Below, piece after piece: positions 1 through 14,900 of a DNA stretch of 64,000 bases. Source of the stretch: Monarcha castaneiventris obscurior (Eukaryota; Chordata; Aves; Passeriformes; Monarchidae); contig JAMPIT010000484.1 in assembly GCA_026261815.1 (NCBI GenBank), forward strand, positions 13,428,501-13,492,500. The letters run 5' to 3'. The translations under genes and the position numbers were made by a program. The notes under the pieces were generated by a model. That model saw only the letters and a list, made by a program, of their open reading frames with translations. It was not told the origin of the DNA and searched no databases. The first letter of the stretch is position 1; each line of letters opens with the position of its first letter.

Positions 1-3000
1 CAGCGTGATATCTGACAATCTGATTTACTTAATTTTTTTTATCTTTGGGTGTTCATTTCTTTCATTCTAGACATTCCTTTTACAAAAATGCCATAGAATA
101 TCTGCAAACAGCTTTAAAAGAGTAGAATCACATAGTTCTATTTCTCTCTCTTTCCCCCTATAAATACACACACACGCCCATATATAAATAAGCCTACACA
201 ATTTAAACATGTGGTGGATGTTTCACATCACTATGTGCTTCCTGGAGACGCAAAACAGTGAAACATTTTCATGTGCTTTAGCTTTCCAAAGATCTGACTT
301 TTGAGTCTTTCTCCAGCCAAAGAGCCACGATCATGCAGTTCATGAATGCCACGCAGATTGATCGTTAGGTCCTTCCTGGTGCTCCAGTAACTCATTAATC
401 ATCTGAGTATTATCTGTTACAAAGCACCCACAACAAAAGCCCGTCTGTTTTCATTGTTTAACCAAGTCACTGCAGCATGGCAATTCCTGCAGGAACTATC
501 TTTACACATTTCATTTCTGAAAGGACCCAACCATCCCAAGCTTAAGAGCTTCTTGTCCAAGGCACCATTGAAACCATTTGGAGTCCACCACACCTTCCAG
601 CATTAGGGTTCCTTTCTGCCACCTGACTGACTGATGGTCCTGCTGCATCTTTGGGATTATAGAAAATGTCTGTGATGATCCCATCAGGAAAGTCACTAAG
701 ACACCAAAGGGGCTCCCCAGAGCAACAGGCAACTACTTCATTCACTCAACTGCAGAGCTAAACAACCATTCCTCCTTGTGACTAATGCAAAGCTGAAAGG
801 ACTTCAAGGATCAAGACGTTGGCTGGTTTCAGTCTACTTCCAGCATAACTTTTTCCCAGTAGAAACACCTTGTCTTCTTGTCTACCTCCTCTCTCCCAAG
901 CAAAACTCATGTGGGATTTTAGGCAGGGGAGATGATGGCGAAATTTCCAGAGGAGATAACTCAGGCCAGCCCCTGCCTCACACTGAGGAGATCTCTCGCA
1001 GTATGAGCAAAGATTTTCCTACCAAAGGGATGCAGGCTGTAGCATGGTAAGCTTACACCTCCTTCCTACAGCGTTAAATTCTTGTTGCCAAAATTTCCAA
1101 TATCTGAGGACAGGCATTCCTTGCTGAGCACTGCTCTGAGAGTACAGGCTCACTGACCAGCTTCCCTTAGGCCAACATTTACTGCTTTCTCCATAATTCT
1201 ATCTTCATTCAGGCACATGGCCTCTTTTCCCAGATGCTTTAATTCAATGGAAATTGGGAGGGAAATTTGTCTCCACACCCAGGACCCACCAATATCCCTT
1301 AAATTATTTCAATTTTATTACCTAATCCTGATTATTGAGTGGTTTGCTACTTACCTATGGTTTGCCAGGATTTCGGTCCAACCACAAAGCCTAAATAATG
1401 CACCAGGCCTTGGAATGGAACTGAGCTTCTCCCTTTCTTGACTGAAAGTCCTGGCTACTGCCACTAATGCTTGTCACTCCCCTGACATAAATGTGCATGT
1501 CATCAAAAATTCTCAGCTTCCAGCAAAACCATACAAGTCACTGGTTTTATAAGAGTACAGAACCACATGGTGCTATAACAGAGACCTCCAAACTATCTTA
1601 AAAAAATAAAGTGAACAGGCTTTTTAAAAGCCAAGTGGCAGCTACAAGCCAAACACAGTGGGTGGCTTTCACCTACCCTGCTCTGATGCCACGGCGGGAT
1701 TTATGGCAGATTCCCTTTACGGCTGCAGCTCAAGGTGCTGTTCTTCACTTCCACAGTCTGGGAGCTGTGTGCTTTGACATTACCAGCCTGCCTTTCCCTT
1801 TGATCTGGGATTCTGGATCAGGCAGGGCACACAAATCACAGGGGTGTCTGTCTGAGCAGATTAGCTGAAAGCACACCCTGTATGAGGACTCTGTACCTTA
1901 CTTGAACCAAGAGCACGGTAGCCAAAGCCTGGCCCATGCCCACGTTCTTCCCTTGGGAGGAGAGGAGAGTGTAAGAGATAGTGGTGGAAAAGGGGACTTT
2001 GTTTGCCTCCAATGAACAGCACGGGGCAGACAGATGTTAATGCTGACGTCCCACTGTATTTTGTTGTGGGCTTGCTTTGATAGTGCTCAATTACACACAT
2101 GTGAAAAATAAATAAAACCACATAAGCACATGACTTTTACAGCTCCAGTCAGTGTATGTCAGGTCCCTTGTTTAGTTTTTTTTTTTTAATTGAAGATGCT
2201 TAGACATTTAATAGTTTGAGTCAGACAGAGGTTCCTCCGTTGGCTTGTGTTCAGGCTCATTTGTATTCAAATCCACATTTTGGAACAAAGAATCCCAAAC
2301 GAGCCCATATTGAAGTCAAAGGATACATGAGTGGCTCTGGAACACATTGTGCAAACAGCCCCAGAGCTGGGCTTTTGCAGCACTACCCTGCCAGGGGGTA
2401 AAGCCCCTTGCTAAGTTCGGCTCTGCTCCAGGAGACATTTATGCATGTGCTTAATTTTTAGCAAAAAAGCTTTTCTACCAAAGCTGATGGAGCTGTGTAA
2501 GAATCTGGGCAAACCTAGTTTAGTGCCTGTTGGATCGGGGCCACTGACTGCTACACTGCAATATGAAGGGGAAAACTTATTGAGCAGAGACAGCATTTTC
2601 TTTCAGGAAAATGTCTCATTCCTCATCTGCTTTTCCCAGTGTTAACAATCAGGCAGATCTGAATTATATTTCCCTATTGAAACATGATGCTATTTATGTA
2701 CACTTAAAAATTTATGTAGCTTTACAGTTCTCAAGTAAGAAAAAATAGGAGCACAGGTAGTCAACAAAATGACAGCATTTTCCATCCTAATAAACATTTT
2801 ACATTAAATTCAGAACTACACACTTTAAGCAGAACAGGAACTGCTCATTTTTTTTCTTAATGTCAGTTCAATGCAAACATGTTTTGATTTTAAATTATTT
2901 TTCTTTTTTTAGAAAAAGATGTTGGTTTATTCCCCTCAAGGAAAAAATATTTTCCATGGAAAGCAAAAGGTTACAACAAAACCGTACTAAAATTTTTTGT

Positions 3001-6000
3001 CCAAAAATGTTAACCACATCTTAATTCAATTTCACAGCTACCCATATTGTTGCACAACTGCCATCACTTATTTCTGTGGCATGAAGTCTTTCCTCAAAAT
3101 CTATTGTGTCTTTTATCTGTAATGTGCATAAATTATTTTTTAAGCAGTACTGCATTGTGGCAATTGCCAAAATACAAGCATGTTTAATATGCCGTGACAT
3201 TTAAAAAGACTACAATTGCTTCTTAGAGAGGTACTGTAATTGTTTTTCCAGAATTAAACAGGAAATAAAAAGCCAAAGTGTACCGTGTATTATACATAAT
3301 TGGCCAATCATCAAAATGACCAAGTAAGTTCAGGACTCAGCCCGTGTGTTAAACACAGCAAAGGAAGTGGCATACATTAACTAAGCTTCTGTATTTTATT
3401 TTCATTTCAAACCATATTACTAGAGCTGTAAGGGCTTGGGAAAAAAACCAGCCTGGCAGTGCACACTTCTCTAAGAATCTCTTCAAGCTGTTGAGCCTTG
3501 GGAGAACTTCATTAAAGCCCCTTGCTTTTGCTCTTACACAGGTCTCCAGCTTGGGTTCAACAGGTCCTGTCTCACTGTGCCAAAAACTTAAGCAGGCCTT
3601 TTTAAATGAACAGTTTAAAACATAATAATTGAAAGTTATATAGCACATCTCATCCCAAGGGATCCTGGAGCACTTTAAAAAGCTATCAGACTAATTCTGT
3701 ACTGTCTCACAGCAGCCAAATTTCTCCTACCTTCAGCTTTCCTTCCCTATGCAAAGGCAGTCAGAATTGGTCCCTGCTTTTAGTGAGGAAAGATGGAAGT
3801 GTGAGGAAGCAGCTGAACTTGTGGCTGGGGAATGAGCCCGAGCACGGTGTCCCTGCAGAGCAGCACAGGGCAGGCACAGCAGTGGCAGATTCCCCCCTGC
3901 AGAAATGCTCAGTGCAGGCACTGCTCATCCACTGCCTGGCACTGCTCACCCCAGGGCTGAGAGTGCAAGAGAGAGTTCAATTAAAGCTTTTGCATCACTC
4001 TCAGTAGTTCATCAATGGCCAGCTTCTCTCTGGATCAGCACAAGGTGTGTGTGTGCCCGTTCATCAGCTCCAGATTTTATCTGCAAGTGTTGCTACAGTT
4101 TCTGTCTGATTTCTGAGTACTTGCTGTCGGCAGCACTATCAGAAGTGTGATTAGAAGTCCTTCTCTTCTGAATATGTTCAGTAATTTAGAAGAGTTATTC
4201 ACCTTTTTTTGGATTCTCTATGGAGAGCAAAGCTCTATGGATATTTTACAGTACTTTCAGTGGCCAAAATCTAACATTATAAAATCAGGATTAGAGTTCT
4301 AAAATTATCCAAGCCCTCCAGCAATTTTTCCAGGCTTAGTATAACGTTTGCTCCTGAGCAGGGATTGATTTGTTACTATGAAAAAAATCAAAGGGTGTTT
4401 CCCATAACAGCTAGCTCTCTAAGTGTATATAATTTGTATATACAGTTTATTAAATTATTCTACGTAAAATTAAAATATAAACAATTCTGAGGGCAAAGGT
4501 TATCAGTGCATCTGATGATATGTGTTAAAATATTTATAGAAATTGTCACAAAGAATGAGCATTTATCCAAAATCTTTCTGTACCTTCTAAACTACCCAGA
4601 CAAGATTTAAATAGTCACATCCTTCCTTAACAACCAGGGATTACGCCTGTGGTAAACTCCTCCACCTTCACAGAGCTCCAGTTACCATCATAACACATAA
4701 CCTCTAAAATCAATAGAAAAGGATGTATTTTGCAAAATGTCCTGAAGATCAGTCAGCACCCTGAGGCTTTTCTAGTGAGGCATGACAGTAACAGACGGTT
4801 TATAGACACTTGTCTCCTCTCTTCAAAGTGAAAGGGGATGCTCGTGCTCATTTTAGCTACAAAAGTATGATACTGGGAAGTCATTCTAGCATACAGGATA
4901 GTCCAAAGCTGTTTGGAGCTTTCTAAACCATAAATATTGTCCTTTTAAATTCAGTCTGGAGTTAATAGCTGCAGATTACAAAGCAGCAGGGCCTTGTGCT
5001 ATTGCACCAGCATCTATTAACCAGGAGATATCTTTCTTTATCAGTCTGTTCTGCTGGAGCTCTGGCCTAATCAAAGCTGTGCTGCAGCCACCTTATCTGG
5101 AAGAGGCAAAGGCTCCTGGTCCACATCAAAAACAATTAAGCTCCTTGCTGGGCACAAATCTGACCAAAAAATTCCTGACTAAGCATTTTTCAAAAAGGTG
5201 GGGAAACGCCAGGTTGGCAACATCATCTCTTTCCCCTCCAATCCTCCACTCGCTCCTGCTTCAACCTACAGCTCTATTTTCATTTAAATTAGGAAAACAT
5301 TGCAGCCCATAAAGGTCCCCTCTGACCTCAGACTTACCCCACACTGAACTAGGCACAGACTGGCTGAATTGGACACAGTGTTGTTTTAGAGCTGGGTGGC
5401 ATCAGCCAGCTGCAAACCTTTCAGACTCTACTTCCTAATTAAGGGCTTCACTACACTGGGAAATTTACCAGCATAGCTATAGTGGCTTAATTATAACTGT
5501 TATAATTGGGATATAAATATAAATCTCTATTTCTACATTCATATAAGGACTCTGAGTGCTTATCTCTGGTTTAGTTTATGTTACTATGAAAGTTGTGTGA
5601 GGAGAAGAAGTTATCTTTAGTTTATACTAAATCTATCCATCCACAAGGGGAGTTTTCCTGGCCGGGCTGGTGTAATTACAGCTGATATAACTGTACCAGT
5701 ATAACCTAGCCAATGAGCATTCCCCTGAATACAGCCCTTCCCAGCAGACTCAGGTACAGGTTAACAGGACAAGAAAGCAGAAGGAAGCTCCTGGAGTCCC
5801 ACCTGACAGTCAGCTTCATGAGGAAATGCCCTCCAGTCTTACTGAGATTGTGCAGTAGGAGATGATGACTGAGAATGGAGATGATATTTAAAATTACAAT
5901 GGGTGATACAGCTAGCACCAGCTACAAATATTTTGAGTTGGCAAAATTATAATTGTGCAAAATGCCAGCTTTCAACCAGAATTGATGAAGAGCTCTACTC

Positions 6001-9000
6001 ACTCCTAGTGAAACAGTGGCACTTTTAACAGCTTCCCAGCACTGGCTCAGGGCAGGGAATTGTGCCAGCTGCCCAGTGCTCCTTGGGGACACTCGTGTGA
6101 AAATAGGAGCTTATAGGGTTTACTTAGGAAGCAGGTCTAATATTTGAATTCCTCAAATTAGGAAACATCTCCAGTGTGAACCTGGCATCTCTAATATTTG
6201 TTTCTTTCACTAATAAGGTCCTGACATTTCAGATCCTTATGTACTGACAGGACCCTCCAGGTGCAATTAGTGTTGCTCTTCATTTTGGCAGAGGTGCACA
6301 GAAACTGGAATCTTTTTTAATTCATTGAATACTGAAAAACTTATGAGACTGTTCATTTCAATTTTTAGAGAAACATTTTTAAGCTAACATTTCACTGGGC
6401 TAATGCTTCACTTTCTTACCAGAAAAATAATCAGAAATAATTGCTATACTTTCACGAGAATTTTGAAGAATATACATTTCTCTTTATAACAAACTGATAA
6501 AAGAAACAACATTAAATACCTTATAAGCCTTTCACAATAAAGAAAAAATATATATGATTTGCTGTCAAATATTTAGCTTAAGCTCTGGATGTTTCATTGT
6601 ATTCCACTGGATCAAATAGATCTCACCTGACAGAGAGCTGCTCTCTACAGACAGAAAATTAGCCAGGCTGTCTTCTCAGCAGTGAGTTTTCTGAATCACT
6701 TTAACAGTTGTGTTCAAAAGCCATTTGCTTATATTTGCATGATCTCAGTTGCTCTTGATTGCTAAAATTTAAGAACTCCATCTTAGAGCAAATTAATTTC
6801 AACCAGACAGAAACCAATTCCACCTGGAACAGGGATACAGGGCCCATGGCATGGGTGAAGATAGAATGACATACTGCTAACTTTGGAAATCCAGGAAATA
6901 ATCTCCTGAAAACTCAGGAAGATTTACGCCTTTCTAATCCAATCATAATTCACTTCTACAAAACATGGAATGAAATCCACAGAGAATCATCCAAGGAAAT
7001 TCTTTGAGCAGACAGATGGGGAAATTCCTCAGTAAAGGTAAAAGGTCATTTATTAACCTGAGACAACTGAATAAAAAAAAGAATAATGATGTTCTCCAAT
7101 CCTTTTAAGAACTGTCAGTTTCTGAGGACAGTGTAGGTGAAAAAGGGTGAAAACACAGCAGCAGCACAGATATACACAGCATTTGTTCTTGCAGTTGTGT
7201 TAACCAAGAGGTTAAATTCACTGCAGCTGAAGTTTGCACAGGACTGCAGATCTTAAGAACAGCCAAGAGAACAGCACATGATTTAAAACCCTGCTAAAAA
7301 CCCCCAAACTCTAAGTTGCAGAAGCCCAGAAACGATGTTCCAGTCACCAGTGGCTACTTCAATCACACAATGCTTGCAGTGGATCACAGAATCAGACCCA
7401 TATGTACTTTTATTCCCTGCTCAGATTGCTCTAAGTAGGTGCCATTGGTCCTTTCCAATCCAGCTTCCAGGAAACTTGGGAGAAACAGAAGGAAAAATAG
7501 CATTTTGTTAAAGTCAAGCCTCTAAATAAAACCCATGTCTTTTCTTTCCCTGAAACAAAAGGAAAGATTAATTGAGAGATAAAGTACTACACTCTGTGTT
7601 GCATTCAAGAAGATAATTTTCAAATGCACCAAGGAATTCAATTACTTTTGAATGGTCTTGCCAATCCACTTCAAGTAGGGCACAAGTGCTAAAAGGCACA
7701 TTATGTAATGTATAAACAGGAACTGAAGCTAACTCTTCCTGACAAATCTTTGAAAAACATCAAGTGAAAGCAAAGAAAACTGCAAAAAAATGCTGTCATT
7801 TGAGGCTTCTCAACAGATTTTTTTTCCTAATTCTACCCCCCAGCCCATACATTAGACAGTTCCGAGGCAGCAAGGAGCATAGATGAAATGAAGTGCAGGG
7901 AGCCTCATTGTGCAGGGCATGGACAGGGGGGATGCTGCCACAGTCTTCAAATTCATCAGGAGACAAGGATTTACATTCTCTGTTGAAGACTGGACCAGGA
8001 GATTCAAAAGAGTTATGCTGTCACTTGAGAAGCCAGCTTGAAATATACGTGGCCCATAATATTCCGTGAATTATGGCACTCCAGTGCATAGGTATAGGCT
8101 GGGTTAAGAGGGTGTAATCAGAACCAGAAAGTAAGGATGTGCTTGGATGACACGTTGCTTATCAATACCTGCATGAGGAAAATAATGCTCCTTACAGCAC
8201 AACCATTTCCCAGAACTATAACACATACAAATACAGATATACACACACCCCCTAGAGCAGCGTTAAATTGAACTTTCTGGTTCTAATGGCAGCAGATTAC
8301 ATGAAAACCCAGAAAAGGTTCACTGAGCTCTTTTTCTTCTTCCATTAGATAATAGAGTTTGGTGGTTTGTTGGGTGTTTTAGGATTGTTTTTTGAAACTC
8401 ATAGAAAAAAGTAAGTAGGGAGAGAAACACAAAATGGAAGGATTTAAAAGGACCTAGAGCCCTATAAGAAGAAAAGATCCATCATGATAAAACTATGGAG
8501 AAGAAACAGATGTGGAGTCCAGCAGTCTCTAAAGACTGGAACAAAGAATGATAGATCAATTTTATATCCATTTGCTTTCTCTTTTCTTCTTCATGAATAC
8601 TGTGATTGTGCTTCTTCAGTGATTATTCAGCCACTAAAAAAGCCAAAACCTGATCTACTGATATGTTAAAGCGTTGTCTGTTTGATAAGCGCCTGTTTTT
8701 TCATTTATATGAGTTGCAAATGCCTTCCAGAAGACAGTGCTGGTAATAGAAATTTATGTTTCTAGAAGTTCAGTAACAAATGGGCCGAGAGGCTTTTTGG
8801 GAGTATTTTGCAATGTTTCACAGTTACTTACTTATGTTAAGGCTTTAAGATTAGTTTAATACTCTCTTCTTCCAGAAAGCAGACTTTTTTAGGATGTTAC
8901 ACTTCAGGGCTTATAAGCACCATTCAAAATTTCTTTCTTTGACAGAAAATGGGATTTCTGATAAGCATGATAAATGTACATACTTTAAGAGCTATTTTTC

Positions 9001-11999
9001 AAATCAGCTTCTTTACTTATAGCACTGACTTTAAAATAACAGATACTTTAGGTGAAGGACTTTATATACTCCAGCCAAAATTCACTGAAGATATGGAAAA
9101 GATACCTGCACCTATAATGCTGTTATTTCCATTAAATATGGATAAGACTCTACCAGCACTTGTGACATATAGGAGATTTTACACTTGATTTCTTATTCTG
9201 TATTGATTTAAATAATCTTCTCTCAGGACCCTGCAGTTTAATAGGCTGAACATGCAGCTGATAGGTGAAATTCTTTGGAGCCGTATTTTCACATTGCTTG
9301 CACACAACTCACTGAAACCTGAGCTCCTCAGTTTTATTTCCTGATTTGATCAATGTAGCAGTTCTGGGGCAAAGTATTTACAGCCCAGTCAGGTCAAGCA
9401 CCAGACTACTCTTACTTCCTGATCGAAACACAAATGCAGAATCTCAAAGGATTCACATCCTGAGCTCTGCATTTTCATCTACCAAACTGTAAGAAGAGGA
9501 CAATACGGTAGAAGAATTCCAGAGGAAATCTCTCTTGAATCAAGACCAAACCAAGCTCAGTGGGTCTTTTTGTTTTCCCATTTTTTCAGAATTTACTCGG
9601 AATCAACTTCCTTCCCTGTTCCTTTGTCTTCAACTGCCTCAGCTTTCAGTCTGTGCTGTCCTTGCTTGTGCTCACTCTTTAACAGCAAACGTGGCTCCTG
9701 ATCTGCTGCCTTGTCACAAACACAAATATGCACCAAGTTGCCTTTTCTGCAATTTAGTTCTGAGACACTGCCTGCAATAATGTATGGTTGTATCTTTTTT
9801 TCATAAGAACTGCTGTATACTGAAGCAATGAAAATGTTGTCCAAAAAAAATTTTAATTTCACTCTCTAAAACATAAAAAAGCTGAATCTTCTATGCCCTC
9901 CCTGTTCATAGCCAGCTTTACCAGTAGGACTGAATGAAAGGAAGAATATTCCCAAGAATGTGGCATGAATATTTCTATTGATAGCTACAAGACAGGGGGA
10001 AAAATGTGTCAGTCTTCCCTTTCAAGAGGCCATAATCTTTCCTCTGTGGCATATGCCTGCCACACTACAAGGGATTTCTCTTCTTCTAAGACTGAGGCAA
10101 AAGCTGGACAGACAGGGAAAGCAGTATCAAACATAGAGGGGGTTTTCCTGTTTATTTTACTCAGAGTATTCAATTTTTTTGAATTAGGGTATCCTCCACT
10201 AATCTTAAATCTGTCAGATGCTAATGAAGATAGGATTGCAGTATTTGGAAAGGAATGGGCAGGACAAATTTCCAGTTTTTCTGCCATGAATATCAAAATG
10301 ATAAAGCCTTCTTCTCTCAAGTGAAACAGTTAAGAAATTCATGGTTTAACCTAATCTGAAACAGCATTGCCTAGAGGTCCCAAAATGCAGGGCTGAAAAT
10401 ATGCAACAATCTTGGTGTATTAGAAGTTGTAGATCATTTACATGCTTGGCAAGGCAGTTTTAGATCATTGTTTACTGTTAAGAAGTTCTCAAGTGTTTAT
10501 TGAAAAATATGTTAAATGTGAAACTTTTAAGTATCTTCTATTAGAAAAAATCCTCCAAGATAGACAGATGCAAATACGTAATGACTGCCATATGTCAAAA
10601 GGATTTCATGGTTAAAAACCGGACTTAAACAATGCTCCTCTGAGTTCTCATAAACTCAAGTTTTTAAAGCTTTTTTTTCTTTTAAATAAAATCTGGAGGT
10701 TTTCTGCCAAGAAAACTTTTATCAGTGGAAAATAAAAATTCTTGACCTTCCTATATCTTACAAAATATTTATCTTCCTACAGAGATCTCTGTTTATATCA
10801 TTACTAGTGGACCTAAAGGATATTAACTAGATATTCCTTATTGAGTCCATACTTGTATGAATTCAAGTGTATCACATTAACTCCAGGTTTTAAGCAGGAT
10901 TCAAAATACTCTTTGTTTACTGTTTCTCCAGAGGACAGATTTCCTGGGAGTCCTTGAAATTCTCTGGGTTTAGACTTTGAAAGACCAAAGAAGAAAGAGC
11001 AGGAAGAATGTCTAGTTTAAAGGAAAAGGCCTTTCTGAAAACCACAAAGATCTGATGATGGGAAATCACAAGTCTCCATTAGAGTCTTTATGAGCAGGTT
11101 TCATGTCCTGTTTTTTAAAATCCGTTAGAGATAATGGAATTATAAATTAATTGTTGCTCTGGTTTGTTTTTGATGCTTAGTAACTAGCAATGTAAATAGA
11201 TTACTTTTTTCCCTAATTATTTCACTCACATCTGTAGACATGAAACAGATGTACCTAAACAGCTTCATTAACTATAACAGATAAAAAAATATTGTCAGAA
11301 ACTTGGGATTCTCCCTTGACTATTCCACATATCATAGTAATGTCTCAGAGGAAGCATTAGAAGATCCAGGAATGCATCTGACTGCCCCTAAATTAATTCT
11401 CCCCTCCCCACCCCCCTACGCACACCCTCCAAACAACATGGGCAAATGAAAAATAGTATTTCATTTTTCCAGTTAAAGCCAGTTGACCAATGCCAAATGA
11501 AAAGAAAAAACCCCAAACAATTCTTTATTTCCTCTTTCAGCATTCATCTGCACGTTTGCATGTATGCCCCAAGCATTCTCAGTTAGCTCAGCTATCCCAG
11601 CTAGTCCCGACTAGCTTCCTCTATTAAACATTTAGCACTCTGCCTAAGACACTTAAATAGCTGACTCAAAACACTTCTCACCATGAACTGAAATCTGATC
11701 TTCCCTTTCTCCTGCAAGTGAAATAGCCAGCATGTTAAAGTTGCAAACTAAATCCTAACATAGTCAAACAAACCCAGCATTAACCACTTGAACTTCTGGT
11801 GTTAAGGTTCAAATTTGACTCAGAATTGTCAAGTGTAACCTTTTCTTACAAGGCTGCTTTAAACACATATAAGTGCAGTTCAAGACCACATCTGGAATGA
11901 AAAAAACAGCTTTCCAGCTTGATCTTACAGAGGCCCTACTAGCTGTCAACTCCTTATAACCTCTTGATAAAAGAATTCAAGTAAGAGATAACCAAACTC
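1..11999. other. Intergenic DNA downstream of CACNA2D3, no gene recognised
   Basis: This is AT-rich sequence with scattered stops in all frames. No open frame exceeds 119 residues and none resembles a protein family I know. No tRNA or rRNA is seen. The contents I can name are a short CA-rich stretch near 168-178, a GC-rich patch at 3800-3975, a possible old repeat at 3640-3700 and a C-rich run near 11400-11425. Confidence 0.6.
3800..3975. other. GC-rich patch within AT-rich DNA
   Basis: The base composition rises well above its surroundings. The stretch is rich in CTGC/GCAG words, including gcagagcagcacagggcagg and gcaggcactgctcatccac, and has few CpGs, so it is not a CpG island. No protein match is recognised. 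It could be a degraded mobile element or a regulatory block. Confidence 0.4.
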
Positions 12000-14900
12000 T
12001 GCACTACTTGAATGAACTAGAGCTCAACTCTTCAAAAGCATCTTGGATTTTACAGCACTTTGCCATGACAAACTGGAAATTCAGCCTCAATTCCATTTAA
12101 AGATAACAAAGGACTTGCAATTAACAACAAATATATCACAGGGAACACAGTTGCTTTCACACCACTTATTGTGATACTGCATTGATATTTTTCAATACTA
12201 TTTTGTAGATTTTGTGTGAATTACCTACAAATTTCTACATAGTCAACACACTCCATTTGCTGCCAGAAACTGTTAGCAGCAGAGTAGAGCATAAACATGA
12301 GCTTTTGACACCTGGTGAGGTGTTAGAGGGTAGTGTGACACAAACACAATTACCTGGTTATTCCTGCCAAAATGATAAGCAATCAAAACTGCTAAAACTG
12401 TTGAAAAGGAAATTGTCTTAAGGTTTCAGCCTCTCATCACTTGGATGGCTGGATCAATCCACAGTTTGACTGGCTACTCTTAATTAAGACACCATCAGAC
12501 TTAGGAGAAAATAATTAAAAATATCTAATGCAAGGAAAATCAGTAAGTCCTTCCTAAAGGCCAAAGGCTAAAGACAAGAGAGAAGAAAATTTTCTTGAGA
12601 CTGGATTGTAATAAACTCCAGTGAGACCTTCTGGACTCTGGACATGGGAACCATTTCTCTCAGTAGATACCTGGGAGCTGGACCTGTCACAGGGAATACA
12701 TTGCTGTACACCAGATAAATAGCAAGTCAAATACATGGGGAAGGACTTGAACGAGTAGAAAAAAAGCCGCATATTATTAGGAGTGTCTGGGGCAGTTCAG
12801 GGAAAAGAATCATCAAATAGGAAAATTAAATAAAAATATTTTCCACGGGTGAAAGGTTTTGATGCACTCTTCTGCAGAAAACTTTCCAATTTTGAGTGCC
12901 TATTTACGTTAAATCTGAACGAGCTGGAATTTCTGAGGCACAGAAAGTCCCAAGATATAAAAGTCCTTGGGGGCCATAAAGGGCTCAGGAAACACATGGA
13001 AATAACTGGAGGCTTCCAGCCACAAACCTTCTGAGCCAAACTTCTATTTTGCCTTGTGAACCCAAAGGGATAAACAGGCCTGTGCCTTGTTCTGGGGCTC
13101 CTGCTATCAGAAGAAAACTGAAACAGTCTCTTGAAGCCATTTAGGCAATCAAACAATTACTGCTGCTTTTAATATCTTCTTGCCCTGGGCAACCACCTGT
13201 GTCGCCGAGCACGCATATTGCAGGGTTGGCCCTGGCAGCAAAACACAGTGGGTCAGGCAGTCTCAGTGTCACAAAAACAATGAGAGGAGATAGCACAGCT
13301 GTGGAAACCTGCCTGAGGCTCTCTGGCTCACAGGATTTTAAAGGAGCGTTTGCAGCACTGACAGTTATGGACAGTTTTCCCACACAAACCCATTAGAAAA
13401 TGGTGTGTCCATGGCCAGCCTGAGCCCCCAGACAGCTTTTACTTTATCAAGATTAAAGGAAGATGAGGCAGCTGGGGCTAATAAGTTGCAAATCAATGCC
13501 ATTAGCAAAGAGAGTAAAGAAGAAAAAAGATCCAAGCCCTGCGAAAGCTAAAGCTTTTAGCTCTGCCTCTTGCTGTGCAGAAACTGATTGTACAGTTGTC
13601 CCAGTTCTCCCTGGATTTGTCCTCAGATGCAGGGAGATAAAAGATACAGAAGATGTCTGGATTTCCTGTTTATTAAAAATGTACGTAGCTTACACATATG
13701 CAGCTGTATGTATACACATGCACACGTACTTGTTTTGCTATTTACTGCAATTGACTTTGCATCAGACCTTGCACAATAACTCTAGGATTTAAGAGGAACA
13801 GCATCTTGGATTAGTGAGGTAATGGAATTAAATTCCATAACCTTCTGTGACCTGCTACAGGCTATGGAAGGACAGCGCAGACCCACTTCATGACATGGTA
13901 TCTTCACACCTTCAGAGCTAATGACACACAGACGAGCAAACTCAAACACAGTCAGGAACATTCCTCTCATTAGCAAGAGAGCAGCTTTTCTGGAAATCTC
14001 TTTCAACCAGCCCCTAGATTTCAGTCCTGTCACTGAACTCTGTGCCATGAAACTCACAACCATCATTTCCGTGTTCAGACCAGGCTGTTCTTGTTGCAGC
14101 CATTCCCTCTGGAGAAGGGACTTACTGGTGCACACTCACCACCGAGCCCCTTGCCCTCGAGTCCATTTCTCCTGACTGGCTTTATCAACCTGGATTCACA
14201 CTGCACCAAAAAACTTCTAAAGGAATAGATACAAAAATAAAAAGATGGCTTCACTAACAGAGAAATGGCAACTCATAGAAATGCTTTTACACTTAGCAAT
14301 TGACTTGGATTACTCTGTTTCACACAGTGACTTGTATGTGTACACCAATGCATTCTGCCTTCATAACTTTGCCTTAGTGTCTGAAAATGAACTGTTGCAT
14401 TTCTCTGAGCAATATTCATTTACATACCCATATTTTAATCTCTTTCTCAATATTAATTTAGACTGTCATGCTTTAATCTCTCTTGTCACTCCCTGGCTCC
14501 TTTGCAATTAAAAAGCCGCCAACCTCGTTCCAAAATGAACAATGAATTTTATTACAGATCTTCATCTAGCTTCTGTAGAAATAAACTTTCTCCATTAATG
14601 TATTTCCTTTTTTCATAAGCAATGATCATTAACACATCAGACAGTTGTATGCGGAGCTTTTTGATTGCTCTAATGAGAAAGATGCTTTTTTCCACTTTCT
14701 ACTAACAAGGAAAATCACCTGTATTGTATTGGCTATAAACATTAAATAGCATTACAGAAGAACAAGCATCAGACATACAAAAGCATTGGCTGCAATGTTG
14801 TGAATGCTGGAAACTCAGAAGGAGAATCAGAAACTAAAATACTTTATTTATAATGCATTGACATTAATTTCTTCAAGAATGATAGCGGGTAAGAGGGAAT

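Noticed and set aside
3640..3700. Possible ancient repeat (gggatcctggagcacttt)
   Set aside because: It vaguely resembles old amniote repeats, but no second diagnostic block supports a family assignment.
7381..7480. Possible CR1 end beginning atcacagaatca
   Set aside because: Only the first dozen bases resemble CR1; the following sequence does not continue the element.
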